Assembly (NCBI GenBank): GCA_014871385.1
Contig: CM026421.1
Location: 21,938,865 to 22,002,864, forward strand
Origin: Ceratodon purpureus
Lineage: Eukaryota > Streptophyta > Bryopsida > Pseudoditrichales > Ditrichaceae
Reading direction: 5' to 3'
DNA length: 64,000 nucleotides
Part shown: piece by piece, positions 24,076-34,545 of the stretch
Numbering within the stretch: position 1 is the first letter of the stretch
Layout of the letters: every line of letters starts with the position of its first letter
Notes under the pieces: generated by a model
Told to the model about the DNA's origin: nothing
Databases searched by the model: none
What the model saw: the letters and a program-made list of their open reading frames with translations, nothing else
Made by a program: the position numbers and the translations under genes

Positions 24076-24955
24076 CCCCTGATTGACCAAAGTCCTAGAA
24101 TGGGCGTTTTTGAAATTTGGGCAGGTTCCTAAAAATTCAAATTTACTTCAAATTTTTTGAATTTTTTTGTGGAAAATGGTTTTTTCAAAAGGTTTATGGG
24201 AATATTTTTTTTATTTTTTTTGGATGAAGTGAGCAAAAGTTATGCTCCTCTGAGCATAAAACGCTATTCCAAGGGCAGGCTCTCAGCCACTGTGAATGCA
24301 GCAATTTCTGCCCGAAACTGCCCAAAACTGCCCAAAACTGCCAAAATCTGCCCAAATCTGCCCAAATCTGCCCAAATCTGCCTAAAGACAAAACTTTGAA
24401 ATTCCACCAAAAATCTAAATTTTATTTTTTTCCAAAAATAAGAATTTCTATGTGTAGAAGAGCCACTAGAGCATGTTTCCACCGTTTGGATTTTTAATCC
24501 AAGAATTTTTCATATGCTATTTTTATTGTAAAAAAACGACCTTTGTATGTGAATTTCAGCATACCCCTTTGTGGAAATTGATGATTTTCTCAAGGTTCTA
24601 CACCTTGTATGGGTATGAGATTTTGTGGACATGTACCTAATTCACCTAGGAACGAGAATCTAAAGAGTTGCCATCCAAATTTACTCAAAAAAATGGTTTT
24701 TTAGGACCCCAAAATACTGCTGTCCTCTTTTTGCAGGGTAAAAAAAACTTTTTTTTCAACTTTGAATGTTATAATCTCTCAAATGGTAAGGAATCAGATT
24801 GTGAGATTTGACATGCACATAGACATAGAAGTTAGATACAAGATCTTACGGTTGGAAATACCAAAATTGGTTACAATTTTTCACTATCCAGCTTGCTTTC
24901 AAAAGGGAGTATTTGGTGGCAGTTTTGAGCAAAAACATCCTTGGTCAATTAGGGG
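24076..24955. mobile_element. piggyBac-like non-autonomous element, copy 1 (TTAA-flanked)
   Basis: It begins CCCCTGATTGACCAAAG and ends CTTGGTCAATTAGGGG, with TTAA on both sides (24072-24075 and 24956-24959). TTAA duplication with CCC-starting ends is the hallmark of piggyBac elements. There is no ORF for a transposase. The interior contains a 9-bp 'ctgcccaaa' tandem array and is clearly related to copies at 31.3 and 32.3 kb. It lies within the Tigger transposase gene. Confidence 0.85.
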
Positions 24956-25393
24956 TTAAAAGACTTGAGCCATGATTTTCCAGGCAATCCAATGTCACTC
25001 TATGGCGTATCCCTGTTTGAGTGGCTTCGGCCACCTTTAATTTTAGCTGCATTGAAGTTAAAGGGTGGCCCAAGTCTTGCATCTTAAAACAATAATCTAC
25101 CAATTTTTTTTCCTCAACTTCATCTAGGACAGTTTTTGGGCCTCTTTTTCTTGTCAAAACAGTGCCAAATAAGTGATCTCTAAGAGAGGATGGAGGAATA
25201 CCAAAGGTACGAGATGCTGTCCTTATCTTCATCCCATCATCTTGGATTGCATCCAATGCTTGTTGGAGTTGAGCACTTGTCCAATTCCCTGTCTTCTTCC
25301 TTGCTGCCCTCCTTTGAGTCCTTTGCACCTCCTCTTGACTGCTTGGTGTTCCCTCCCCTCCTTCTTGGCTGCCCATGTTGATGTTCTCCCCAT

Positions 25394-25395
<2 letters not shown>

Positions 25396-25456
<61 letters not shown>
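25396..25456. repeat. Poly(C) run of 61 bases (poly-Gly codons on minus strand)
   Basis: An uninterrupted run of 61 C lies within the N-terminal part of the Tigger transposase, encoding about 20 Gly. On the minus strand it is poly(G), capable of G-quadruplex formation. Length may be unreliable in the assembly. Confidence 0.9.
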
Positions 25457-25459
<3 letters not shown>

Positions 25460-26499
25460 TAGAAGTGCCTTGAGTGCCTTGTGTTCCCAGAGAGCCAACA
25501 TTTCTCAAGTTATACCTTCTCTCTCCCCCACTTCCCCCCACTCTATTGTTCTGTCGACTATGCCCCCCCTCATGTGTATTGTCATTGCAATGCAAGGTTA
25601 CATGAGAATTTCTATACCTAGTTCTTGCTCCATATTGAGTTCTTGCCATGTAGTCTTCAAAGTCTAGATTGTCCTCTACACTCTGGCCATAGCCAAACTC
25701 TCCTCCCTCACCTTGGCCTAACCCCTCATATTGTGTTTCTTGCACAAAATCTTCACTAGCCTCATAACCCTCCATCCTCTCCACTGTTTTCCTCCACTCT
25801 TGCCTCTAGAAATCCCCCCTCTCACCACTCTAAACCTCTCCTTCTTAAGCCTCAAAAACTGCCTTCTTTGCTCACACAACCAACCAAACTTATATGCACA
25901 ATTGTTCTCTATGGCCTTTAATTAATACCAAGCCGTCACTTTAAGCTAACCACTTGGTTGCCAAAAACAGACTCCCTTTATTGCAAAATCACCCTCCAAT
26001 ATGTTCAATTTGTGAGCCCCAAGGAATTAATTGCAACCTCCATACATCCACCTCCCACCCAATGCACCTTCATTTCTCATCCACTAAAACCCCCTAAATC
26101 CGACCATGAAAGGTCCTAATTCCGTCCATGACGCCCAAGCGCACCTTGGCGAATGGTTTTGCGCCCCCTTCTGCTCACCTTTTAATCAGCTGGCCCCATC
26201 CATAGGGGTCGGAATTGCAACCCGGTCGGAAATATGTGCCACTACCTTAAATCTGACAATGCCAACTGCTGCTTTGCTGTAGAATAGAAGTGCACAAGTT
26301 TAATAATGGCTTACATCAATCACTTGGATCTGAAGTTCAAGGAGATTCCTTTGTGGAATTTTAAAGATGCCATATTGTTTTGTCTGTTACATTCTGAGCT
26401 CAAAAGACTGCAATACAAATAACATATCAATTGCAGTAACATTTTCTAGCTGCTACATATCAATGTAAGGATAATTTTGATAAACTTGAAAATACTTTA

Positions 26500-27206
26500 A
26501 AAATTTTACAATTTTATGTATTCTTTTAAATCCAAATGAGTTGTTGATTTCATTGAATTCAGATGGAGTAAACAAGCTGCAAAGCTCTCAGAGTTACTGG
26601 ATAACAATCATGCTCCAATGTCCACTGCATTTCATAGAAGAACACAATATTAGTACCACTGATATTTAAGTAAATTATTGAAATTTGAATAACAATTATG
26701 AAATTTCAAATGAGATGAAATATTACCTCACTAGAATTGGCAAGAAGATATATTCATAGTTGAAGATGTTGATATCTTTTATCCAACGTGCAATCTTTGT
26801 AAATCCATGTGCTCTATCCTTTTCATGAACAAGTTCCAGTTTTCTAAAAAAAGTTGCTGAAGAAATGAAAGCCTTTCAACCACTCATATTTTCTTCCCTG
26901 GTACTTAAAATAGAACTCCACAATAGTATCTGTTAACCATTGACCTTCATTAAGGGATTGAAAATCAATATCCCTAATTACTATTGAATTTGGGTCATCT
27001 AATGGCCAAACAAATTCTTGAACTATTTTGAATGCCTCATTTGACACGTCAATATGATTCTCTTCATAAAAGACCTGATTGATGTCTTCTTCATTGAGCA
27101 CCTCTTCAAGAATCATATTAATTACTTTGTCAACATTTTTGTGCAACGCGTGTTCAGTATCGTCATGTGTTCCTGTAAGCGCTTGATCTTCAAGTCCTTT
27201 TAGCAT
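26500..27206 (-). pseudogene. Ulp1-like (C48) cysteine protease fragment
   Basis: The minus-strand ORF 26844-27206 contains IVIRDIDFQSLNEGQWLTDT and EFYFKYQ, the substrate-entry segment of Ulp1/SENP SUMO proteases. After a T-homopolymer the frame shifts, then continues with KLELVHEKDR ... RWIKDINIFNYEYIFLPI. A short piece further on reads GHWSMIVI, which carries the catalytic His of the family. The Asp and Cys of the triad were not found. Ulp1 domains are often carried by plant transposons. The frame break and missing residues argue for a remnant. Confidence 0.6.
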
Positions 27207-27213
27207 CCTTTAA

Positions 27214-27754
27214 CCCTTTAACGTCCCCATTCATCACTGTTTTTAAAGATTTGTTATAAAATGGTTGATGAAAATGGAAAATGGATTTGATGTACAAAAC
27301 AAAGTTGTAGATGTCAATGTGAAGATAACATTTGTGCGGTTGGATTCATCATATTTATTAATAATATTTTTAAAGTAATTTTGCAAGGTTTTCTATTGTA
27401 ATTCAATTAAAAATCCAAAATTAACACTAATTTTTTTTTAAATACTGTAATGAGATTGGAATAACATGCATTACAAGATGGTATAGTTTCCATTATTTGA
27501 TACTACTTATTATGAAAAATAATGTTTAAGGTTTCTCTTTTTGAACTAAGATTGAAACTTGACATAAATCACTTTTTTAATTTTTCAAAAATTCACATTA
27601 TCTTATTCTGAAAATCCAAACCGTACAAATGGTATAAAACTAGCACAAGAATTGGAAAAAAAATAGAAATGGATGAAAAACATCATGCAGGACAGAAAAC
27701 GAGCTGCTGAAATTCATCCGGCGTCCAGATTCTGGACGCCGGCGCGTTAAAGGG
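27214..27754. mobile_element. piggyBac-like non-autonomous element, second family (TTAA-flanked)
   Basis: Ends are CCCTTTAACG ... CGTTAAAGGG with TTAA at 27210-27213 and 27755-27758. The 541-bp interior is AT-rich and non-coding. Close to the right end sits a perfect hairpin, CCGGCGTCCAGA-T-TCTGGACGCCGG. Its termini differ from the CCCCTAA family, so this is a distinct family. Confidence 0.8.
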
Positions 27755-27944
27755 TTAAACCTTCAGGCAAAATTGAATTGGTTAGATGAAGGATAATTGG
27801 TCCATAAAAGCTCTCTATGGCCTTTGGATTTATTGGAAAGATACATGTTGTTTAGCAAACCCAATTCCACCCACATGTTAGTCATGTATTTAATGCATAA
27901 TAAAACTAGATTTATTTTTTTGACACAAATTGAACCTGATTTAA

Positions 27945-30128
27945 TTGTATTATTGCAAGAGTAAGAAAAATAAGAATAGAATTAAGGAAGTACTTGTTGC
28001 CTTAAATCCTGCTATTATGGTAGATGGTTGCAAATCTTTCTTAAGGGCATTTGCAGCCATCCTAGCTAAGGTTATTCTCAGCATGATACCATTAGCCCAA
28101 TTTGGATTCTTCAATGTTATACTTGCTTTATCTTCTTGGAATATTATTTAAAAGGTTTAAAACATGATACATCCAATGGCTACATTTTGTGCGAATTATG
28201 CAACTGAATATTCATGATGTCTATTTCCATTTTGATGCAAGCATTAAGTGTAGTAGCACTGACGTGGCTACAATGTCTGTCTAAAATAAGAATATGTTTT
28301 TTTTTTTGCTAACTCCTCCAAGAACATTTGATTTAAAATGTTCAAGCGAGTGACCACATAATATCTCCTTTGTAATCCAACCATTTTCTTGAACATTCAT
28401 TGCTGCTCCAGGTCCACATAGCTCTACATAAACTTGAAGCATATATTTCCCCTTGAATATGTAATAAGGAGGAATGTAAGCATCATGAACAGTGATGCAC
28501 ACAACAATAGTCAACTATTCCCTACTGTCACTTGCTGGAATGTTCACATTTTTGGATCCCCTTCTTGGAACAATCTTAGGGTACTATTTCTCACTGTTGC
28601 ATGGACCCTGATTTCATCCATATTCCACATGTGAGATGCTTCATATCCATGAAAAGTAATCACAATGGTTAATCCACTGTAAAAATGAGAATACAATTTG
28701 TGGTTTAAGCCTACATATCGCTTCATTTCTAAACCTTCACCAAGTCTCAATACCACATCTGGATGCCGAGACTTGAAACATTCCCACTAGGTTTGGCCAG
28801 GAAGGTCATCCTTGAAAGGATGTTGCCGCGGAAAGCGTCGCACAATGTCTCTTACTGTATTTTTAAGGATAGGTAAGGTCACTGAAAATGCCATTTCTTG
28901 CATTTTAAACCACCAAGTTTTAAGCTCTTGTTCCTTTACCTCGGTCGAGTAGGGATCATGTCCATGTCTTTTGGTCCTTGTCTTCCCTGATACCCAATCC
29001 CTAATACCGTACCTTACTAGCAGATTCGGCACAAATTAATTCTAAAAATTAATGCCTAAATTTTTTGGAAATTATGGACATCTTTTGCCTAATAGTATGA
29101 AATTTAAAATTCAACATTGCCTAAAATTGAGATTATATCCAACTATGAAGCTTCGAATGATTGGAATGAGGGAGAAGGTGCTCCTTTTGTAATCAAGCCC
29201 ACTTACACTACTCCACAAAGAATATGGGTTAAGAAGTAGCAAGACTCTAGGTGGGGTTTTCGAAATGTGTTGTACACAGATTTTTGGACTGTGATTGAGC
29301 ATAGAAGATGAAGTTATATGAAAATGTGATGAACTAAGAAAAGTTGAGTAACCAAGCCTTCTTCCATCTCCAACAAGATTTATGTCAAAAAACGTTTTCA
29401 TGCAAAAGATATGGACAAAACAGCACGTAAAGGTCCATGTATCAAAATGTGTTCCAAACAGTTTTTTTAAAGCTCAATTGTGCATAGAAAATCAACTTTT
29501 TTGAAAATATTTTGGTCTAAGAAAAGCTTTAAAATCATGCTATCTTTCACCTCCAACAAATTTTGTGTCATTTGGAGACTTTTTGCAAAAGCTATGCTTG
29601 TTATTAAAATGAAGACTAACTAGTTGTTTCAACTCAAAGTTCACATATCCCACATGCATTGTTGAATATAACTCCATTCCTCGTGTATAAGTAACTGAGC
29701 ATTCTATACCTTGGATGTTGGATGAGTGCCTAATTCATATTTAATTAAGATTCACAAGTGCCTAACCTTTTGGATATCATTTTTTGAGGTGCCTAACCTC
29801 ATTTTCCCACTTTAATTAATTATTAGGCAGTGAGGTGCCGAACCTGCTAGGAAACTACGGTAGATGAAACAGGAATAGAGAAGAACTTGGATGCATTTTT
29901 TATTGATCTTTGTCCCAATTTAATATTCTAGATAGTAGTTTGTATCAATTCTTCAGTCCATTGGCCTTTACTAGAGGCTTTCTGTACAACAAATTTTTCC
30001 TCTGGGAGAGATTTTTGTAATAGCTTTGGTTTTGGTTTTGTTGAAGGCTTCACACCATATGATGCAACTTGAGGTTTCTGAGCTTGAATTCTGTTACGCT
30101 TTTGAAGACCTCTAGCCATCGCTACCAC
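27945..30128 (-). pseudogene. Second Tigger-like transposase, heavily decayed
   Basis: Recognisable pieces in order: a basic N-terminus from ATG 30128; a psq domain (SSKGQWTEELIQTTI-stop-NIKLG ... KNASKFFSIPVSS); YGIRDWVSGKTRTKRHGHDP after an 828-bp insertion; DDLPGQT-stop-WECFKSRHPD; HMWNMDEIRV with the first catalytic Asp; DAYIPPYYIFKGKYM; and a C-terminal stretch near 28.0 kb (IAGFKATSTS). At least two stops sit where the family has Trp (TGG to TAG), and there are frameshifts. Same orientation as the element at 20.5-26.2 kb but clearly a different family member. Confidence 0.7.
29020..29847. mobile_element. TA-flanked MITE inside the second Tigger transposase
   Basis: Terminal inverted repeats GCAG(A/G)TTCGGCAC are flanked by TA at 29018-29019 and 29848-29849. 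The interior is AT-rich, non-coding and contains repeated 'gtgcctaacct' words near the right end. The TA duplication suggests mobilisation by a Tc1/mariner or pogo transposase. Confidence 0.65.
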
Positions 30129-30129
30129 T

Positions 30130-31334
30130 CCATTCTGACTACCACTTCATCTTCACCTTGTAGAGATCATAGCTAAACAACATGTTTATCCCCATGAATC
30201 TCACAATCACCTATTGAACAAACAGTATAGAAAAACATGTGAAGCACTAAGCCATCATGTTATGGTTGTTGAACCTAGAGTTATGCAAATACTAGTTAAG
30301 CAAGTTACATTCATCCAATTAAGTTATATTTATAAATTTGATAATAATGGCAAGGGAATGTGATAAGAATGAATGTGCATTTAGTCACAATCGCAAGAAA
30401 ATGTGATAAGAATGAACATGTGCAGTGAGAGAATGCAAATAGAGTCTACCTTGTTATCAACTTGTAGCCTCTCTCAATGGATTATCCAATAGCTACATTC
30501 ACTTGCAAGACTCATCTCCAAGGACTAACTATTAGATTATAGCTTAAATGCAAGTCCAAGTAAAGGTTACTATAATTTGCGCTTCATATAAAGTGCTCAA
30601 GCAAAAAAACCTTTCATGGAACAACTAAATAAATAATCATTTGTTTCCACCTTATTTACTATCAAACAAACCTATAACAAGTGCGTATCTTCAAGTTCAT
30701 AGTATACGCAGGAAACAACATTTTGCAAATATACCTACAACAAGTGCGTCACTGAAATTTCAAAGTATTCACAAGAATCAACAATTTGCAACTATGACTT
30801 CACTACCAACTTATTCCAACTTTCTCAAGTAACTAACACTTACATCACAAGCTCTCTTGCCCTGATCCAAATTTAACATTCTCACCACATCAATCTTGTG
30901 TTCTCAGCTCTTTCATACACAACACCACTCCTTCGTACACACCACCGCTTCACACCCACCTACAGTCCTTCACCTAGCACCCCTCCTTCACACAACACCG
31001 TCCTAAAAGCCTCAAGAGTCAAATTGAATCTCAGAGATGTTCCCAACCTTCAAACCCTTGCCACACTGCTACAGTGTTCTCTCAAATGGATTCACTACAT
31101 TGTCCAAAAAGCGCTCATGAATGAGTATGACTCATAATGGAGGGGTTGTGCATGAGTGTGACTAAGAATGGAGAGATTGTGTAGAAGCAAGCTCACTCAG
31201 TCAAAAATGGCCATGGCGAGAAGTGCTCAAAGCAATGGCGATGGTTTCTAAGAGAGTAGCCATGCGTAAGAAGGAAGCAGGGGTTCAAGGTCTGGACTAT
31301 GGAGATCAGCTCTAAGAAAATTGGAAGGATGAGA
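30130..31334. other. Intergenic DNA between transposons, nothing recognised
   Basis: AT-rich sequence with only short ORFs. A stretch at 30650-30790 repeats 'acaagtgcgt' and 'caa(g/a)tt(c/t)' words. No gene could be supported. Confidence 0.5.
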
Positions 31335-31338
31335 TTAA

Positions 31339-32145
31339 CCCCTAAACGGCCATTGTCTTAGAATGGGTGTTTTTGAAATTTGGGCAAGTTCCTAAAAATT
31401 CAAAAAAGTTTTTAAATTTTTTTGTGGAAAAAGTTTTTTTTTTAAGAGGTTTATGGGGATATTTTTTTGGATGAAGTGAGGAAAAGTTATGCTCCTCTGA
31501 GCATAAAACGCCCTTCCACAGGCAGGCTCTCAGCCACAGTGAATGCAGCAATTTCTGCCCAAAACTGCCCAAATGTGCCTAAAGACGAAACTTTGAAATC
31601 CCACCAAAAATCGAGATTTTAGATCTTTTTAAAAATTCCTATACATAGAAGAGGCATTAGAACATGTTTCCACCGTTTGGATTTTTAATCCAAGAATGTT
31701 TCATATGATATTTTTATTGTAAAAAAATAGCCTTTGTATGTGAATTTCAGCATACCTCCTTGTGGAAATTGATGATTTTCTCAAGGTTCTCCACCTTGCA
31801 TGGGCATGAATTTTGTAGACATGTACCTAACTCACCTAGGAACAAGAATCTTAAGAGTCCCATTCCAAATCTACTCTAAAAAATGGTTTTTTTGGACCCC
31901 AAAATACTGATGTTCCTGTTTTGCAGGGTACAAAAAACTTTTTTTTCAACTTTGAATGTTATGATCTCTCAAATGGTAAGGCTTGATAGTGTGATATTTG
32001 GTAGGCATATAGACGTAGTAGTGCATGATGGCGTGTCATTGGTCTTAGGAGACCTGGTTGAGGTTGGCGATAATTTCATGATACCTGCAGAAGAGGGACT
32101 ATTTGGAGTCAGTTTTGAGTAAAAACACCCTTGGCCGTTTAGGGG
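31339..32145. mobile_element. piggyBac-like non-autonomous element, copy 2 (TTAA-flanked)
   Basis: Ends CCCCTAAACGGCC ... GGCCGTTTAGGGG with TTAA at 31335-31338 and 32146-32149. The interior aligns along its length with copy 1 ('ttgaaatttgggca', 'ggcaggctctcagccac', 'ggtttttt(a/t)ggaccccaaaa', 'tttgaatgtta(t/a)'). It is shorter mainly because the internal CTGCCCAAA array has about three units instead of about nine. No transposase ORF. Confidence 0.85.
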
Positions 32146-32267
32146 TTAAAATAGCACGGAGATTGGACGGTTGAGATTAAAAGTGAGAGGTGACATGCAC
32201 GGTAAAGTGCACGATCAGTGGCTGTGAAGTGGCCTATGTCCGATATGTGCTCAAACTTTTTATTTAA

Positions 32268-33106
32268 CCCCTAAACAACAATGCACCCCCTTTGGATGTT
32301 TTTAGAATTTGGGCAAGTGGCTATGACTTCAATTTAAGTCAAGATTTTTTGAAATTTTAATTGGAGGTGTGCCGTTCCGAGAGCTCCGTGTGCATATTTT
32401 TATTTTTCAATTTCGACATCGGGATCAAAAGTTATAAAGGTTTAAGTGTCAAACGTTGCTCGTTGGGCACCTGCTGAAATTTTCTAAGCCACTGTGAATG
32501 CAGCAAATTCTGCCCAAAACTGCCCAAATCTGCCCAAAGACAAAACTTTGAAATTCCACCAAAAATTGAGATTTTGATATTTTTCAAAAATAAAAAATTC
32601 ATGTTTATAGAGAAGGAAGTAGAGCACGTTTCCACTGTTTGGATTTTCAATCCAACAATTTTTTATATGCTATTTTATTGTCCAAAAACGGCCTTTGTAT
32701 GTGAATTTCAGCATACCCCCTAGCGGAAAATGAATTTTTTGAAAATCTTCCACAACTTTTTTGAATATGATATTTTCTGGACATGTACCTAACTCAATCA
32801 GGAACAATAATATGGAGAGACTCATTCCATATCTACCTTAAAATATGGTTTTTGGGCCTTCAAAACTCTGCTGTCCCCTTTTTTTGCAGGGAAAAAAACT
32901 TGTTTTTCTACTTTGAACGTTATGATCTCGCAATTGGTGAGGAATGAGTGTGTGAGATTTGGTGGACATGTAGACATAGAAGTTAGCTACAAGATCTTAC
33001 GGTTAGATGTACTAAATTAGACCCCAAGTTTGCAAAATCCACCTTGCTTTAAAGAAGGGCTGTTTTGAGGCAGTTTTGATGAAAAATACCCTCAGAAATT
33101 TAGGGG
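32268..33106. mobile_element. piggyBac-like non-autonomous element, copy 3 (TTAA-flanked)
   Basis: Begins CCCCTAAACAACAATG and ends AAATTTAGGGG, with TTAA at 32264-32267 and 33107-33110. It lies only about 120 bp from copy 2 in the same orientation. It is more diverged than copies 1 and 2 but shares the 'gtgaatgcagcaa(a)ttctgccc' and 'tgtgaatttcagcatacc' blocks. Non-coding. Confidence 0.8.
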
Positions 33107-33110
33107 TTAA

Positions 33111-34545
33111 GTGTTTCAACTTTTTTCTAATCTACACAAAGTCATGTAAGGGGCGCTAAACAACCCATCAGTGGATGCAGTTGCAGCGAATACTGTACCA
33201 CATCCAGATACACCTGCCATGACAGAAGACTGTCAGAAATCCAGAATGTGAGAAATCATAGTACTCCTCAGTCCTGGCTAAGATACAGCTCGGCAAGCAG
33301 CAATCACACAAGCCCCATGGCTGGCACTCCTTGTTGACTGTACTCTATCTCTCGCCCTCCCTCAAATCAAACAAGACGTGCTCATGGCAAGACAGATGGA
33401 AACGCACCATCCCCTCCATCGCCATGCCTGTCAGGTAACACTGAAACGTGGTGACTGTACCAAATACACACTGGCCCCCGCTTACCTGGCACCCCAATTT
33501 ACAGCGCTGCCAATTGTCCCAGCTTGCCTGTAAAACCGCGTCACTCCCCTATTCCTGCAACCCAAAACCGTCACCATGCTCTGGAAACGCCCCTCCAGAT
33601 TATTATGTACACACCTATTAGATTAATCTCCAGTTTGGGTGCAGTGACAGCTTTGGGTGCTGGTCTCCTGTTTGTCATGCGCCCATGGCTTGTGTTCCCT
33701 TTGGAGCCATGCACGAGTTCCCATTGGCCTGGTTACCCGGAAACGTGACCCCTGAGTGGGCCACCTCAATCATTATTTTCATCTCTCCCATGCTCTCGCC
33801 TTTACAATATTATTCAATATATTGCATTCACCGAAAACCGTCACCACCCCTAAAACCGAGAAATCTTTTATGTACATCTGAACCTCGAAGAAAACCAGTT
33901 ACGTAGATAACGAATCATGTGGTGGAATTGGGAACCACTCACTCACTCACTCGGGGAGCTGGTCCGAGAGAACTTGGCATGCAAGGGAAGGGATGGGACT
34001 CACCGCGTTATGTAGAATAGAATAGAATAGAATAGCAGCTTAGTTGTACAGTACATAGCACAGTATCTAGACCAGTACCTCGGACAGCTTCTATTTTTTC
34101 CCCTTTTAATTCATCAACAATTTAATGTGGTCTGATGTTTTTAGAAACCATGCTTGCTTGCGCTGCTGAGTCGAGATGAATAGTGGAGAGTAGCGTTTGA
34201 AATAGTACATGTGTGTGTATTTTTCTGGAGCCTCTGTACAGATGTGGATGTTGTGAATTGATTTCGGAGTGAGTATTAAGTTGAGTGTTGAAGTGGTGGC
34301 GAATCGGTGAGGATGTGTTTTTGGAGAGGTTTGCATTGGAATTGAGGAGGAGTTGTGGAGTGATGGGATTTTGTTGGAGAGGGATTGCACTGGAGAGGTG
34401 AGAGTGGGCTCTGTTTCGGGGAGGTGAGATTGGTGGAGGGGGTTGTGGGATTGGGGGAATGCGGGGTTGATTGTGAGGGGGGGATTTGAGGGAGTGAGGG
34501 TTGGGAGGAGTTGGATTTTGAGGGGAGGATTGCGGGGGTTGGAGA
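33111..34545. other. Intergenic and upstream region of the oxidoreductase gene
   Basis: No ORF worth annotating. It contains a (TAGAA)n microsatellite at about 34012-34035, a short 'cactcactcactcactc' run near 33942, and a G/purine-rich stretch from about 34270 leading to the start codon at 34546, which may be 5' UTR. No TATA box could be assigned with confidence. Confidence 0.45.

Larger units (their letters stand above)
22077..25784 (-). pseudogene. Tigger-like transposase, multiply disabled
   Basis: Order on the minus strand: acidic N-terminus; poly-Gly run; psq-type helix-turn-helix (GNWTSAQLQQALDAI ... IRTASRTFGIPPSSLRDHL); CENP-B-like region; DDE_1 domain with first Asp in IWNCDES, second in LLILDGHNSH and QPLD downstream; GFRKTGIWPYN; a long Asp/Glu/Gln-rich stretch; a charged C-terminal coiled-coil. 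It would cut and rejoin transposon ends in the nucleus. Lesions seen: a one-base loss plus TAG near 25.0 kb; an 880-bp insertion at 24076-24955; a frame change at the 16-bp poly-C tract 23872-23887; TAA at 22986-22988, after which the frame stays open for about 300 codons to 22077. It is therefore unlikely to be active. Confidence 0.88.
20465..26247 (-). mobile_element. Pogo/Tigger-like DNA transposon, 5.8 kb, TA duplication
   Basis: The ends match as an inverted repeat of 23 bp, starting AGGTAGTGGCACATATTTCC and extending to CGAC. They are flanked by TA on both sides (20463-20464 and 26248-26249). The element carries a minus-strand transposase (22077-25784) and GC-rich subterminal DNA at 20.9-22.0 kb. 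TA duplication, a psq/CENP-B-like DNA-binding domain and a DDE_1 catalytic domain place it in the pogo/Tigger group of Tc1/mariner. It is itself interrupted by a piggyBac-like insertion at 24076-24955. Confidence 0.9.

Noticed and set aside
25173..25667. Plus-strand 164-aa Pro-rich ORF
   Set aside because: Created by the poly(C) run and antisense to the psq/CENP-B region of the transposase.
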